Shown here: piece by piece, positions 15,560-24,359 of the stretch | How the letters are laid out: each line of letters opens with the position of its first letter | How positions within the stretch are numbered: the stretch's first letter is position 1 | Made by a program: the position numbers and the translations under genes | Notes under the pieces: generated by a model | Seen by the model: only the letters and a program-made list of their open reading frames with translations | The model's database searches: none | What the model was told of the DNA's origin: nothing | Origin: Terribium retamae | GTDB taxonomy: Bacteria; Pseudomonadota; Alphaproteobacteria; Rhizobiales; Rhizobiaceae | Direction of reading: 5' to 3' | Length of the DNA: 64,000 nucleotides | Assembly: GCF_022347545.1 (NCBI RefSeq) | Contig: NZ_JAKREW010000006.1 | Location: 124,001 to 188,000, forward strand

Positions 15560-16828
15560 TTACACTCGGCGCTGCTGCCGCAGCATGGCGATGGTGCGGG
15601 TCACGCTTTCCAGCGTTTCAGCGATCTCCGAAGCGGTGTTGTAGTGTGCGATGCCGATGCGCACGACACCCTGGTCGGCCGGAATGCCAAGTTGGTGAAC
15701 GATCTCCCAGGCGTAGTTGTGGCCTGACCACAGGAAAATCCCTTCGCCGTTCACAGGCTTTACGATGCTCTCCGGCTCGATGCCTTCGACTGTAAACGAG
15801 ACGGTCGGCACCCGTTCATGCACCCGCGCCGGACCCGTAATGCCATGGATGGTCAGTCCCTCAATGGCGGAAAGCCCCTCGATCAGTTGTAACGCCAGCA
15901 CATTCTCGTAAGCGATGGAGGAACTGAAGGCTGCTGCTATCTTCTCGCGCCGCGAACCTTTCGAACCGGCTGCTTGGCCCAATTGCTCGAAATGGCCGAT
16001 CGCCGCGGTCAGCCCAGCCATCAACTCGATTTGCGGCGTGCCGAGTTCGAACCGTTCCGGCAGTTCGTTGGAAGAACACCGGCATTTGTAGGGCTGCAAG
16101 GCGTCGATGACCGCGCGCCGACCCCAGAGGATGCCCATATGCGGGCCGAAGAACTTGTAAGCCGAGCAGACCAGGAAGTCGCAGCCTATTTCGGTGACGT
16201 CGACGAGCCCATGCGGCGCGAACTGCACGGCATCGACATAGACCAGCGCACCGGCAGTCCGGGCCATATGGGTGAGCTCCTTCACCCGATTGATCGAACC
16301 GGTGAGGTTGGAAGCATAGTTCAACGCCACCAGCTTCGTTCGATCGCTCAGGAGTGCCGCCAAGGCAGCCGGCTCGACCTGCCAGCTTTCCTGATCGAAA
16401 GGCAACCAGCGCACGACAAGGCCGCGATCCTCGGCCAGTTGCAGCCAGGGCGAAACGTTGCCCTCATGATCCATGCGGGTGAGGATGATTTCGTCGCCCG
16501 GCGCAAAACCGCGGCCGAGGGTGCGCGAGAGGTGATAGGTCAGCGTCGTCATGTTGGCGCCGATAATGATCTCCTCGGCCGTTTCCGCGCCGAGGAAATC
16601 CGCCATGGCGGCGTGAGCATCGTCCACGACCTTCTGGGCGGCCACTGTCGTCTCGAAGAAACCGCCGAGATTGGCATTGGTGCTGAGAAGACACCGCGAC
16701 ACCGCCTCGGCAACCGATTTCGGCACCTGCGTACCAGCCGGATTGTCGAGATAGATGCGCCGACGCCCATTATCGGTCAGCGAAAGCGCCGGGAATGCTG
16801 CGCGTACGGTCTCGATCGGAAAGTCCAT
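15560..16828 (-). CDS. Cysteine desulfurase-like class V aminotransferase
   Basis: A 422-residue PLP enzyme of the cysteine desulfurase-like (TIGR01976-type) family. It begins MDFPIETVRAAFPALS, has the NPAGTQVPKSV motif, the DHEGNVSPW region, and the PLP lysine in CSAYKFFGPHMG. The SufS/IscS catalytic Cys loop is not recognisable, so a role in Fe-S supply is doubtful; members of this group may act on other amino acid substrates. ATG 16828 follows GGGAGGA. It lies 53 bases downstream of an aldo/keto reductase on the same strand, so the two are likely co-transcribed. Confidence 0.85.
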   Translation of the reverse strand: MDFPIETVRAAFPALSLTDNGRRRIYLDNPAGTQVPKSVAEAVSRCLLSTNANLGGFFETTVAAQKVVDDAHAAMADFLGAETAEEIIIGANMTTLTYHLSRTLGRGFAPGDEIILTRMDHEGNVSPWLQLAEDRGLVVRWLPFDQESWQVEPAALAALLSDRTKLVALNYASNLTGSINRVKELTHMARTAGALVYVDAVQFAPHGLVDVTEIGCDFLVCSAYKFFGPHMGILWGRRAVIDALQPYKCRCSSNELPERFELGTPQIELMAGLTAAIGHFEQLGQAAGSKGSRREKIAAAFSSSIAYENVLALQLIEGLSAIEGLTIHGITGPARVHERVPTVSFTVEGIEPESIVKPVNGEGIFLWSGHNYAWEIVHQLGIPADQGVVRIGIAHYNTASEIAETLESVTRTIAMLRQQRRV

Positions 16829-16881
16829 CCTGTCCTCCCTCAGTCTGTCCACCCCTTCATGCTGCATAGGCCAGCGCGGAA

Positions 16882-17943
16882 CTAGGGACAGGGATTGCCG
16901 ACACGCTGATGCACGGCGTCGACAGCTTTTTGCATCTCTTCGGTCCAGATGACGTCGGCAGCGGCAAGTGCAGTTTCGAGTTGAGCGACGCTGGTGGCAC
17001 CGACAATGCTCGACGTGACGAAAGGCCGGCTCACCACATAGGCGCCGGCAAAGAGTGCCGGCTCCACACCGAAGGACCGTGCCAGTTCGTTGTATTCGAG
17101 CAGCACTTCGGCGGCATTTGCCGTCTCGTAACGCTGACCTCGATTGAAGAGCTGCGAACGAGAACCCGCCGGGCGAGCGCCATGGTCGTATTTGCCGGTC
17201 AGATAGCCTTGCGCCAGCGGCGAATAGGCAAGCAGGGAAATGTCTTCGCGGGCGCAGACCTCGGCGAGGTTCACCTCGAAAGTCCGGTTGACGAGGTTGT
17301 AGGCATTCTGCAGTGAAACGGCACGCGGCCCCACGCCTTTGTCGCTTTCGGCCAGGAAACGCATTATGCCCCAGGAACCCTCATTCGACAGACCGAGATG
17401 GCGGATCTTACCGGCCTTCACAAGCTCGTCGAAGACGGCCAGCGTCTCGCCGATCGGCGTTTCCTCGCCGCCAGGCGAATCCGCACGCAGCTGCGTACCG
17501 CCGATGCGCGTGGGATTGGCGCCCCATGGCACATCGCGATCCGGCCAGTGTATTTGGTACAGGTCGACATAATCGGTGCCGAGCCTAGCCAGCGACTTGT
17601 CGATGGCATCGAAAATGTCGACGCGCACCAGCCTGGAGGGCCGCCCCCCACGGAACCATTCGTTGGCGGTGCGGCCAACCACCTTGGTGGCCAGAACAAC
17701 CCTGTCGCGGTTGCCACGTGCCTTGATCCAGCTGCCGATGATCGTTTCGGTATGCCCTTGCGTCTCCGCCTTAGGCGGAATCGGATAAAGTTCAGCCGTA
17801 TCGATGAAATTGACGCCTCGCTCGAACGCCAGATCCATCTGCGCATGCCCTTCGGCTGATGTGTTCTGCTGGCCCCAGGTCATGGAACCCAGACAGATCT
17901 TGGAGACGAGAAGATCTGTCCGACCGAGACGGCGTTTCTGCAT
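16882..17943 (-). CDS. NADP(H)-dependent aldo/keto reductase (Tas-like)
   Basis: A 353-residue TIM-barrel oxidoreductase of the Tas/YajO branch. It opens MQKRRLGRTDLLVSKICLGSMTWG, has the catalytic Asp and Tyr in NFIDTAELYP, the Lys in LATKV, the His in YQIHWPDRD, and NADP-binding residues in the C-terminal VTSSIVGATS block. It reduces an aldehyde or ketone that cannot be named. ATG 17943 is preceded by GGAG. It probably heads a two-gene unit with the desulfurase-like gene at 15560-16828. Confidence 0.89.
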   Translation of the reverse strand: MQKRRLGRTDLLVSKICLGSMTWGQQNTSAEGHAQMDLAFERGVNFIDTAELYPIPPKAETQGHTETIIGSWIKARGNRDRVVLATKVVGRTANEWFRGGRPSRLVRVDIFDAIDKSLARLGTDYVDLYQIHWPDRDVPWGANPTRIGGTQLRADSPGGEETPIGETLAVFDELVKAGKIRHLGLSNEGSWGIMRFLAESDKGVGPRAVSLQNAYNLVNRTFEVNLAEVCAREDISLLAYSPLAQGYLTGKYDHGARPAGSRSQLFNRGQRYETANAAEVLLEYNELARSFGVEPALFAGAYVVSRPFVTSSIVGATSVAQLETALAAADVIWTEEMQKAVDAVHQRVGNPCP

Positions 17944-18059
17944 TTTTTCTCCGGAGCGGATTTGGTCTGGATGCGCTGCAAAGCGGGATGGAACCAAGCA
18001 TAGGCGTGGCCGGCTCGAAGGCCAAGCCGGCCCGGCCACACAAGCTGGGGTGGACTGGT

Positions 18060-18704
18060 CTAACGGCGGCGGGTGGCGGCCAAGGCCCTTTTCTTGGCCT
18101 CGTCGATAAGCATGTTGGCCACCTGCATGCGGATCATGGCGCGCTGCCTCAGATGCGGCGCAACCCGGTCCGGATGATTGGCGAACGCGAAATCACGGCG
18201 CAGGCGCGCAAGGTCAGCCGCTTTCGCTATATGGCCGAGGCCGAGTTCCGAAGCAATCGCGTCGGGATCGATCGGCGGCAGCGCTTCTTCCGGTTTGGGA
18301 TGCTCGTCCGCCAGCACGACTCGCGCCTGGTCAAGCAAAGCCGAGAATTCGGCTGCCAGGTCAGCACCGCTTTCACGATATTCGGCTGCCGCCGCCTCGC
18401 CGGACACCTTGATGCGACCGGAATGCAGCTCGTCGACAACGGAAAGATAGTCGAAGGGAATGGTCGGTTTTGCTCCAGCCTCGTCCGCTTCTCCTGAAGC
18501 GACAAAGAGATCGTCGAGCAAGGAAGCGAAATCCCGCTTGGCTCCGGTAGCGATGTCAGCCTCCCAGCAATGCGCGCCAACGTGCGCGAACGATACATCC
18601 GGCTCGTTAAGAATGCATGCCATCGGCGACAGGATTTTTAGCGATGATCCGCCCTGAGAACGTCGTCGAAGACGCTTTCGGATGCCCGTTGAGGGCTGCG
18701 ACAT
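18060..18704 (-). CDS. Hypothetical protein with C-terminal J-domain-like HPD motif
   Basis: A 214-residue protein. The last 55 residues read IAKAADLARLRRDFAFANHPDRV followed by APHLRQRAMIRMQVANMLIDEAKKRA, which has the helix II-HPD-helix III pattern of J-domains, the part of co-chaperones that stimulates Hsp70. The rest is without recognised domain and mostly acidic. The start is uncertain: ATG 18704 gives the longest plausible protein, ATG 18623 is shorter, and neither has a clear ribosome binding site. Family assignment is by motif only. Confidence 0.6.
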   Translation of the reverse strand: MSQPSTGIRKRLRRRSQGGSSLKILSPMACILNEPDVSFAHVGAHCWEADIATGAKRDFASLLDDLFVASGEADEAGAKPTIPFDYLSVVDELHSGRIKVSGEAAAAEYRESGADLAAEFSALLDQARVVLADEHPKPEEALPPIDPDAIASELGLGHIAKAADLARLRRDFAFANHPDRVAPHLRQRAMIRMQVANMLIDEAKKRALAATRRR

Positions 18705-18810
18705 ATTGTGCAGCGCAGCATAAACCCGGCCAATGTGACTATGCTGCACTGCAACAACGATCCTGAATCACCTATATTTGAAGTGGGAGGACCAACCGGA
18801 GCCGAGAACC

Positions 18811-18975
18811 ATGGGGTTCTTCACCGAGATGTTCGCCCGTCCACGCCCGCAAGAACAGGTGGGTTATCGTGCCTCGCTAGCACTCATCTATGCGATGAAC
18901 CGTGCCGACCGCGCTGAGTCTGGCATCAAGCCGGCGGATTTTCCCCGTATCGCCCGAACTCCCGCGCTTCGCTGA
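18811..18975 (+). CDS. Small hypothetical protein (54 residues)
   Basis: Opens MGFFTEMFARPRPQEQVGYR and has one weakly amphipathic helix (ASLALIYAMNRADRAESGI); no domain recognised and no membrane segment. A GGAG-like GGAGCCGAG stands upstream of ATG 18811. It faces the DUF1993 gene at 19015. The composition is coding-like, but support is only moderate. Confidence 0.4.
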   Translation: MGFFTEMFARPRPQEQVGYRASLALIYAMNRADRAESGIKPADFPRIARTPALR

Positions 18976-19014
18976 CCGGCGCCGCAATCGGGATTTGCCG
19001 AGAGGTGCTTAATC

Positions 19015-19533
19015 TCAGGCTCGTTGTTGCCCACCGCTGATGAAGGTGACCTTGCCCAGCGGCACGCCATTGTGGCGCAGGATGTCATAGGCGGTGGTGA
19101 CATGGAAATAGAAGTTGGGCATGGCGAAGTGCAGCAGATACTGCAAGCCGGGCATTGAAAGTTGCCGGCCACCCAGCCGAAGCTCAATCGTCTTTTCCTC
19201 GGATCCAGCAATGTCTTGCGCGGTGAACGTCGCCAGATAATCCGTCGTACGGCCGATACGAGCGTGCAAATCATCGAAAGTCTGCTCGTCGTCCTCGAAT
19301 CGCGGCGCATCACGCCCCGCAAGCCTCGAGCTTGCACCCTTGGCGTGATCGGTCGCGATCTGCACTTGCCGGGTCAGCGGGAACATATCCGGCGCCAGAC
19401 GTGCAGAAAGAAAGACTTCCGGATCGATCTTGCGTTCGGCCGCATTCTTCTCAGCAGCTTCCAACACGCCGGCCAATGCCTTCAGCCTGGCCTGAAACAC
19501 CGCGACCGACGCGTCATACATGGATATCGCCAT
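19015..19533 (-). CDS. DUF1993 family protein
   Basis: A 172-residue cytosolic protein matching DUF1993 over its whole length: MAISMYDASVAVFQARLKAL, SARLAPDMFPLTRQVQIATD, and the C-terminal FAMPNFYFHVTTAYDILRHN with GVPLGKVTF. The fold resembles DinB-type four-helix bundles, which often bind a metal; His residues in the FYFHVTTAYDILRHN segment would fit, but function is unknown. It is transcribed away from the DUF1176-like gene at 19659. Confidence 0.87.
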   Translation of the reverse strand: MAISMYDASVAVFQARLKALAGVLEAAEKNAAERKIDPEVFLSARLAPDMFPLTRQVQIATDHAKGASSRLAGRDAPRFEDDEQTFDDLHARIGRTTDYLATFTAQDIAGSEEKTIELRLGGRQLSMPGLQYLLHFAMPNFYFHVTTAYDILRHNGVPLGKVTFISGGQQRA

Positions 19534-19658
19534 AACCGTTTTCCCTGCTGCCGATCGAGACGTAGCGCTTTCGCCGGCGGTTCTTCAAGTGTCGCCGAGC
19601 CGTCACGCGCCTGCCTCATTCGGCACCGATGCTGGTCGGGTCGAGTGGAGATTCTCCG

Positions 19659-20699
19659 ATGAAAAGCGCCTTTTTTGCCGCGACCACAATCATCGGCGTT
19701 GCCGTGTTCGGTCAAGCTGTCCGAGCAGCCGAACCGCCTTACCTCGACGACCGGACCGATGCCGCAGCTATCATCCGCTCGCTGTATAACGCCATCAGCC
19801 GCCACGAGTATGCGCGTGCCTGGGACTATTTTGGGGACACGAAGCCAGCCAAGGATTTCGACAGCTTCACCAAGGGATATGAGGGGACTGAGACGGTTGA
19901 GGTACTGACCGGGAATGCGGGCAGCGAGGGGGCGGCCGGCAGTATTTACTATACCATTCCGGTTGCGATCCGTGCCGTCGACAAAGCCGGCAATGGCAAG
20001 GTGTTCGCCGGCTGCTACACGCTGCGGCAGGTCAATGCCGAAGTTCAAGCACCGCCGTTCAACCCTATTCGCATCGAGAAAGGAGCGCTGAAGCTTTCCG
20101 ATAAGGAATTCGGGGAGGCTTTGCCGGAAAGCTGTGGCGACAGCCCACCAATTCCAAAGAAGGATGCGGAACTCGATCAGGCAAAAAGAGCCTTTCTCGC
20201 AAGCTATGGCGAGGCATGCGATCCAGAGGGTCCTGCTGGCCGCCAAATCGGCGATCCCACCGTCTACGACATCCGCTACAAGTCCGCGGACGATCAGCCG
20301 GAGAAGACGGCGCGGCTCTTTCAGTTCTTTTGCTCGATGGCGGCCTACAACGAAAGTTCGATCTTCTATTTTTCGGATGCCGAGCAGAGCGTGAACCAGT
20401 TGCAGTTCGCAGTGCCGGACCTCGATATCCGTTATGAAAACGGCAATACCGAAGGCAAGGTCGAGCATGTCGGCATCGTCGGGTTCCGCACCGTCGATCG
20501 GCTTATCAATGCGAGCTACGACGAGAACAATCACACGATTGTCTCTCATGACAAATGGCGTGGCGTCGGTGATGCATCATCGGACGGCACGTACCTGTTT
20601 CGCAACGGGGTATTCGCTCTGGTGCAGTACGATGTCGATGCGAGCTATGATGGCGAGGTCAACCCGGAAACGGTGATCGACTACAACACCGCGCCCTGA
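19659..20699 (+). CDS. Secreted DUF1176-like protein
   Basis: A 346-residue exported protein with a signal peptide (MKSAFFAATTIIGVAVFGQAVRA-A). The N-terminal half (SLYNAISRHEYARAWDYFGD) looks like a TPR-free periplasmic domain. The C-terminal half carries the DUF1176 pattern with the RLFQFFCSMAAYNESSIFY and GVGDASSDGTYLFRNGVFALVQ segments. GGAGA precedes ATG 19659. Members are periplasmic with no known activity. It is convergent with the esterase-like gene at 20711. Confidence 0.72.
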   Translation: MKSAFFAATTIIGVAVFGQAVRAAEPPYLDDRTDAAAIIRSLYNAISRHEYARAWDYFGDTKPAKDFDSFTKGYEGTETVEVLTGNAGSEGAAGSIYYTIPVAIRAVDKAGNGKVFAGCYTLRQVNAEVQAPPFNPIRIEKGALKLSDKEFGEALPESCGDSPPIPKKDAELDQAKRAFLASYGEACDPEGPAGRQIGDPTVYDIRYKSADDQPEKTARLFQFFCSMAAYNESSIFYFSDAEQSVNQLQFAVPDLDIRYENGNTEGKVEHVGIVGFRTVDRLINASYDENNHTIVSHDKWRGVGDASSDGTYLFRNGVFALVQYDVDASYDGEVNPETVIDYNTAP

Positions 20700-20710
20700 T
20701 CTCCGTCGCT

Positions 20711-21631
20711 CTATTTGGACCGCGACAGCATCCAATTCAGTGTCTCGCGCCAGTCGGTCATGCGGATCGGTGTGCCGTGCGTACCCGTCTCGAAGCGCAC
20801 GAAACGGGTCGGGTAAGCCTTTGATTTGGCGAGGATCGAACGGAAGAAGGTCTCCTGGTTTTCGACCGGAAAGACCGGATCCTTGCTGCCCTGACCGAAA
20901 AACACCGGCACGCGCCGCTTGAAGGCGGGACTGGTGAAGAAATTTTCGTCCCACAACGACCCGAGCAGCACCAGCCCGTCGATACGGTTGCCGGTGTCAG
21001 GGCGACCCGCCAGTTTCCAGCACAGCGCTCCGCCCATCGAACCACAGGCGACGAATATCTTCGCGCCGGGCGAACGCTCGGCATAGTAGCCGATCAACGC
21101 CGCCACCTGCCCCGCCCCTTTGTCGCCGAAATCGGTGAAATCCGGCGACAGATACAGGCCGTTATTATTGGCCATCAGGTTCTTGAGACGATTGAAGTTG
21201 CCGCCGAAGGTGAAATCATCGACGCCCTGCTTTCGGCTGCCGCCTTGCCCGTGCAGGTAAAGCACGATGATGGCGGCTCCTTCCGTCTTGCCGACGGCGA
21301 CATGGCGCAACGTGCCGGCATCAAGCTTCAGCGCCAGATCCTGCTGCATACTGCGCACGGCGGTCGAGGTGTATTGCGGACGCACCCGCCGCTCCGGCAC
21401 CGCATCGCGCTCGTTGATATCGCGCATCTCGCGGTAGTCGACCACGCGATAGACGTCGCCCTTTTCAGCGGAAAGAATGCCCGGATAGGCAAAAAGCTCG
21501 TCTTTGAAGGGCTTCAACGCTTGCGCTTCGGCGAAAACGACTGTCGAGGCAGATAACAGCAGGAGCACCAGCGGAAAGCGGAGGCACCGCGCAAGGCTTG
21601 ATGTGAAGGAAGAGGTAACGATCGCGTTCAT
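20711..21631 (-). CDS. Exported alpha/beta hydrolase
   Basis: A 306-residue secreted hydrolase with a signal peptide ending around VVFAEA. The nucleophile elbow is ACGSMGGALCW, the acid is probably Asp in GQGSKDPVFP and the base His in ETGTHGTPIRM, giving a complete Ser-Asp-His triad. The oxyanion-side HGQGGSRKQG loop is also present. Esterase or lipase activity is likely, substrate unknown. It lies 33 bases downstream of the mocA-like gene in the same direction and could be read through from the molybdoenzyme maturation block. Confidence 0.82.
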   Translation of the reverse strand: MNAIVTSSFTSSLARCLRFPLVLLLLSASTVVFAEAQALKPFKDELFAYPGILSAEKGDVYRVVDYREMRDINERDAVPERRVRPQYTSTAVRSMQQDLALKLDAGTLRHVAVGKTEGAAIIVLYLHGQGGSRKQGVDDFTFGGNFNRLKNLMANNNGLYLSPDFTDFGDKGAGQVAALIGYYAERSPGAKIFVACGSMGGALCWKLAGRPDTGNRIDGLVLLGSLWDENFFTSPAFKRRVPVFFGQGSKDPVFPVENQETFFRSILAKSKAYPTRFVRFETGTHGTPIRMTDWRETLNWMLSRSK

Positions 21632-21664
21632 ATGCAGAGGGTTGCTTTGCCGCAGGCCCTCTTG

Positions 21665-23293
21665 TCAATCCTGCAGCACACCGCCAGCGTTTGCCAACGC
21701 CTCGCGGGTATCGACATCGACGAAAGCGCCTGCACCGATCTCAACGTCTATGATATCCAACCCTTCCGCCTCAACGATATGGCGCGCTCCGGTGTCGCCT
21801 TCGAGATGGCTGACGGCAGAGAACAGCGAACGCGGCAGGATCACGGGGTTACCCCGCCGGCCATTATGTGAGGCACGCACCACCGAACGCCCCCCGGACG
21901 CGCGAAAGGCATCGATCAGCCGGTCGAGATCCGATGGCGATACGCCAGGCATGTCGCCAAGCACCACCAGGACCCCCGCTGCATCATCAGCAAGCGTGGA
22001 GACACCCACCTTCAGTGACGTCGACAATCCTTCGGCGAAATGCGGATTCTCGACAAAGGTCACCTGGAGACCAGCGAGCGCATTTTTCACGCGCTCGCCC
22101 TGATGACCAATGACCACGAGGACGCCGTTTGCCTTTGAGGCAAGAGCCCGCTCTGCGCTCAGCCGCGCCAACGGCGTGCCGCCGAAAAGCGCGAGAAGCT
22201 TGTTCGGACCACCCATGCGACTGGAGCGACCGGCCGCCAGCAGCACGACCGGCACTTCCAGGGCTACCTCTTTCGCCCCACCTTTGCCGGAGACAAGTTC
22301 GCGGGGCTGCGGCCGGGTCGGGATCTCCATCAGGAGTCCCCCCACTCCCATGCCGGCGATATCCTCTTTCGTCACCGGAATGCCGGTCATCAATCGATCC
22401 AGCACCCAGTCGAAACCGTTCAGCTTTGGGCTGCGCGCACAGCCCGGCGCGCCGAGCACGGGTTTGCCCTGCCGCTCGCCCAGCACGAAAAGATTGCCGG
22501 GGTCGACCGGCATGCCGGAGCGGTGAACGATCCCGCCGGCGGCACGGATGGCGGCCGGGATGACATCTTCATCCGGATCGCTCATCGCTGAAGCGCCGAA
22601 CACCAGCACCATGTCACTGCTGGCGGCCAGTTGTTCGATGGCGCTGGCGACTTCCGGTGCGGAATGCGGCGTGCGGATCTCACCCGAGATCGAACTTCCG
22701 GTACGCCCCAGGCGCTCCTGGGTAACCTGGAGGGTCTTGTCCAGCACACTGCTCTTGATCGAAGGCAGAACGGTTTGCACCACGCCCACCCTGAAGGGCT
22801 TGTAGGGATGCATGCGGAAGGCTTCCCGGCCCCGCCCCAGCTCAAGTGCGCGCTCCAGCACGTTTTCCGAGACCGCAAAAGGGATGATCTTGATCGTTGC
22901 CACCATCTGTCCCTCCACCATCGGCGCGAAGGGCGGCATGGTGGCGATGGTGATGTCCGGGTCGACGAGGTTGATGGCATCGATCAGTTGCCGATCGACC
23001 GTGAAGACGCCGGAAACCGTGGCATGAAGGTTGACGCGGCCGGTGGCCGCCGGCCTAGCCTCAATGCCGGCGAAGGAAAGGCCTGCGGCCAGCCGTTCTG
23101 CGGCAGCATTCTCCTCGACATCGTCTTCGGCCAGCACCGCAACGATGATGTCTCTCAAGCCGGCGTCCCGCATCGCAGCGACGTCTTCGGCAGAGAGGAC
23201 ACGCGCCTTGCGGAAGCGCTTTGCGCCGACCACGGTCGAATGGGCCAGGATTGCGCCTTCGGCTTCCTCCAACGGCACAGAACCGAATTTCAC
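21665..23293 (-). CDS. Molybdopterin-binding / MocA-type cytidylyltransferase fusion
   Basis: A 542-residue two-domain protein. Residues about 1-335 form a MoeA/MoaB-like molybdopterin-binding domain, with a LVFGASAMSDPDEDVIPAAI region. Residues about 345-540 are a MobA/MocA-type nucleotidyltransferase with VVLLAAGRSSRMGGPNKLLA and the ACPGMP-equivalent VVLGDMPGVSPSDLDRLID. It would bind molybdopterin and transfer CMP to form the cytosine dinucleotide cofactor used by xanthine dehydrogenase/CO dehydrogenase-type enzymes. The start is GTG at 23293, overlapping the stop of the XdhC gene (GTGA), so it is translationally coupled. Confidence 0.88.
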   Translation of the reverse strand: MKFGSVPLEEAEGAILAHSTVVGAKRFRKARVLSAEDVAAMRDAGLRDIIVAVLAEDDVEENAAAERLAAGLSFAGIEARPAATGRVNLHATVSGVFTVDRQLIDAINLVDPDITIATMPPFAPMVEGQMVATIKIIPFAVSENVLERALELGRGREAFRMHPYKPFRVGVVQTVLPSIKSSVLDKTLQVTQERLGRTGSSISGEIRTPHSAPEVASAIEQLAASSDMVLVFGASAMSDPDEDVIPAAIRAAGGIVHRSGMPVDPGNLFVLGERQGKPVLGAPGCARSPKLNGFDWVLDRLMTGIPVTKEDIAGMGVGGLLMEIPTRPQPRELVSGKGGAKEVALEVPVVLLAAGRSSRMGGPNKLLALFGGTPLARLSAERALASKANGVLVVIGHQGERVKNALAGLQVTFVENPHFAEGLSTSLKVGVSTLADDAAGVLVVLGDMPGVSPSDLDRLIDAFRASGGRSVVRASHNGRRGNPVILPRSLFSAVSHLEGDTGARHIVEAEGLDIIDVEIGAGAFVDVDTREALANAGGVLQD

Positions 23294-23994
23294 GCTGCTT
23301 CGCCCTTGCGCTGAAGGCCACGCGAGCGGAAGGCGTCGATCACTTCGGCCAGAACCGCCACTGCGATCTCGGCCGGACTCGCCGCGCCGATATCAACGCC
23401 GATCGGCGAATGGATGCGAGCGATATCCTCGACGCCCGCACCGAGGGCCAACAGGCGCTCGACACGCTTGGCGTGCGTCTTGCGGCTGCCGAGTGCACCA
23501 ACATAGAAACAACGCGCTTCGAGCGCTGCCTTCAGTGCGAAATCGTCGATCTTGGGATCATGGGTGACGGCAGCGAGAGCGGTGTAGCCATCGAGCGGTT
23601 GCCGTGCCAGCACATCTTGTGGCCATTCGGCATGCAGCGGTACGTCCGGAAAGCGGTCGGGCGTCGCGAAAGCGCTGCGCGGATCGATGATCTCGACCGG
23701 ATAGCCCGCAATCCTGGCCATCGGCGCAAGGGCCTGGCTGATGTGAACGGCGCCGATCACCACCAGGCGCGGCTGCGGCAAATGAGCATTGAGGAAAAAG
23801 CTACGTCCCTCCGCTTCCACGGAACCGGAAAGTCCGGTGCGAAAGGCCCGTTCAATGGCGGCGCCCAATTCTCCGGCAACCGTATCGCCCTCGCGCACGA
23901 CACGATCGCGCCCGTCGCCAAGATCGGTTACCAGCACCGCGGCACGGCGCGCGCGGCGCTCTGCGTTCAATGTCTTGAGAACATAGGGATCCAT
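23290..23994 (-). CDS. XdhC family protein, Rossmann half
   Basis: A 234-residue protein equal to the C-terminal part of XdhC/CoxF: a GAVHISQALAPMARIAGYPV nucleotide-binding strand, HDPKIDDFALKAAL, and GALGSRKTHAKRVERL with ARIHSPIGVDIGAASPAEIA. XdhC binds the molybdenum cofactor and aids its sulfuration before insertion into the hydroxylase. The N-terminal half is encoded separately by the next upstream gene (24003-24338), an arrangement common in cox-type clusters. ATG 23994 is 9 bases after that gene's stop. Confidence 0.9.
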   Translation of the reverse strand: MDPYVLKTLNAERRARRAAVLVTDLGDGRDRVVREGDTVAGELGAAIERAFRTGLSGSVEAEGRSFFLNAHLPQPRLVVIGAVHISQALAPMARIAGYPVEIIDPRSAFATPDRFPDVPLHAEWPQDVLARQPLDGYTALAAVTHDPKIDDFALKAALEARCFYVGALGSRKTHAKRVERLLALGAGVEDIARIHSPIGVDIGAASPAEIAVAVLAEVIDAFRSRGLQRKGEAA

Positions 23995-24002
23995 GTGACG
24001 TG

Positions 24003-24338
24003 CTAACCCAGCCGTTCGAGATAGACCTTGATGCGCCCGCCGCAAGAAAGCCCTACCTGCCATGCCGTTTCGTCGGCAACGCCGAATTCGAGCATTTTGG
24101 CCTTGCCGGACCCAATGACATCCAGCGCTTCGGCGACCACGGCTCCTTCGACACAGCCACCGGAGACCGAGCCGTGGAAATTGCCTTCCGCGTCGATGAC
24201 CAGATGGCTGCCGGCCTGGCGCGGCGCCGAGCCCCAGGTTTCGACAACCGTGGCGATGGCGACGTCCTTGCCGTTCTTCATCCAGTCCTCCGCGATGAGC
24301 AACGGGTCGCGAACCTCATCGAGATAGGTACTGTTCAT
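24003..24338 (-). CDS. XdhC/CoxI N-terminal domain protein
   Basis: A 111-residue protein matching the XdhC_CoxI domain alone: AIATVVETWGSAPRQAGSHL and GSVSGGCVEGAVVAEALDVI, with CGGRIKVYLERL at the end. Together with the gene at 23290 it would reconstitute a full XdhC. ATG 24338 is selected over 24344 because GGAGG sits 7 bases away. It is 21 bases after the VWA gene stop, in one operon. Confidence 0.9.
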   Translation of the reverse strand: MNSTYLDEVRDPLLIAEDWMKNGKDVAIATVVETWGSAPRQAGSHLVIDAEGNFHGSVSGGCVEGAVVAEALDVIGSGKAKMLEFGVADETAWQVGLSCGGRIKVYLERLG

Positions 24339-24359
24339 GGCCATTCCTCCAGACATCGG

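Noticed and set aside
15560..16828. SufS or IscS of an Fe-S assembly system
   Set aside because: No recognisable catalytic Cys loop and no suf/isc neighbours; the sequence fits the desulfurase-like group instead.
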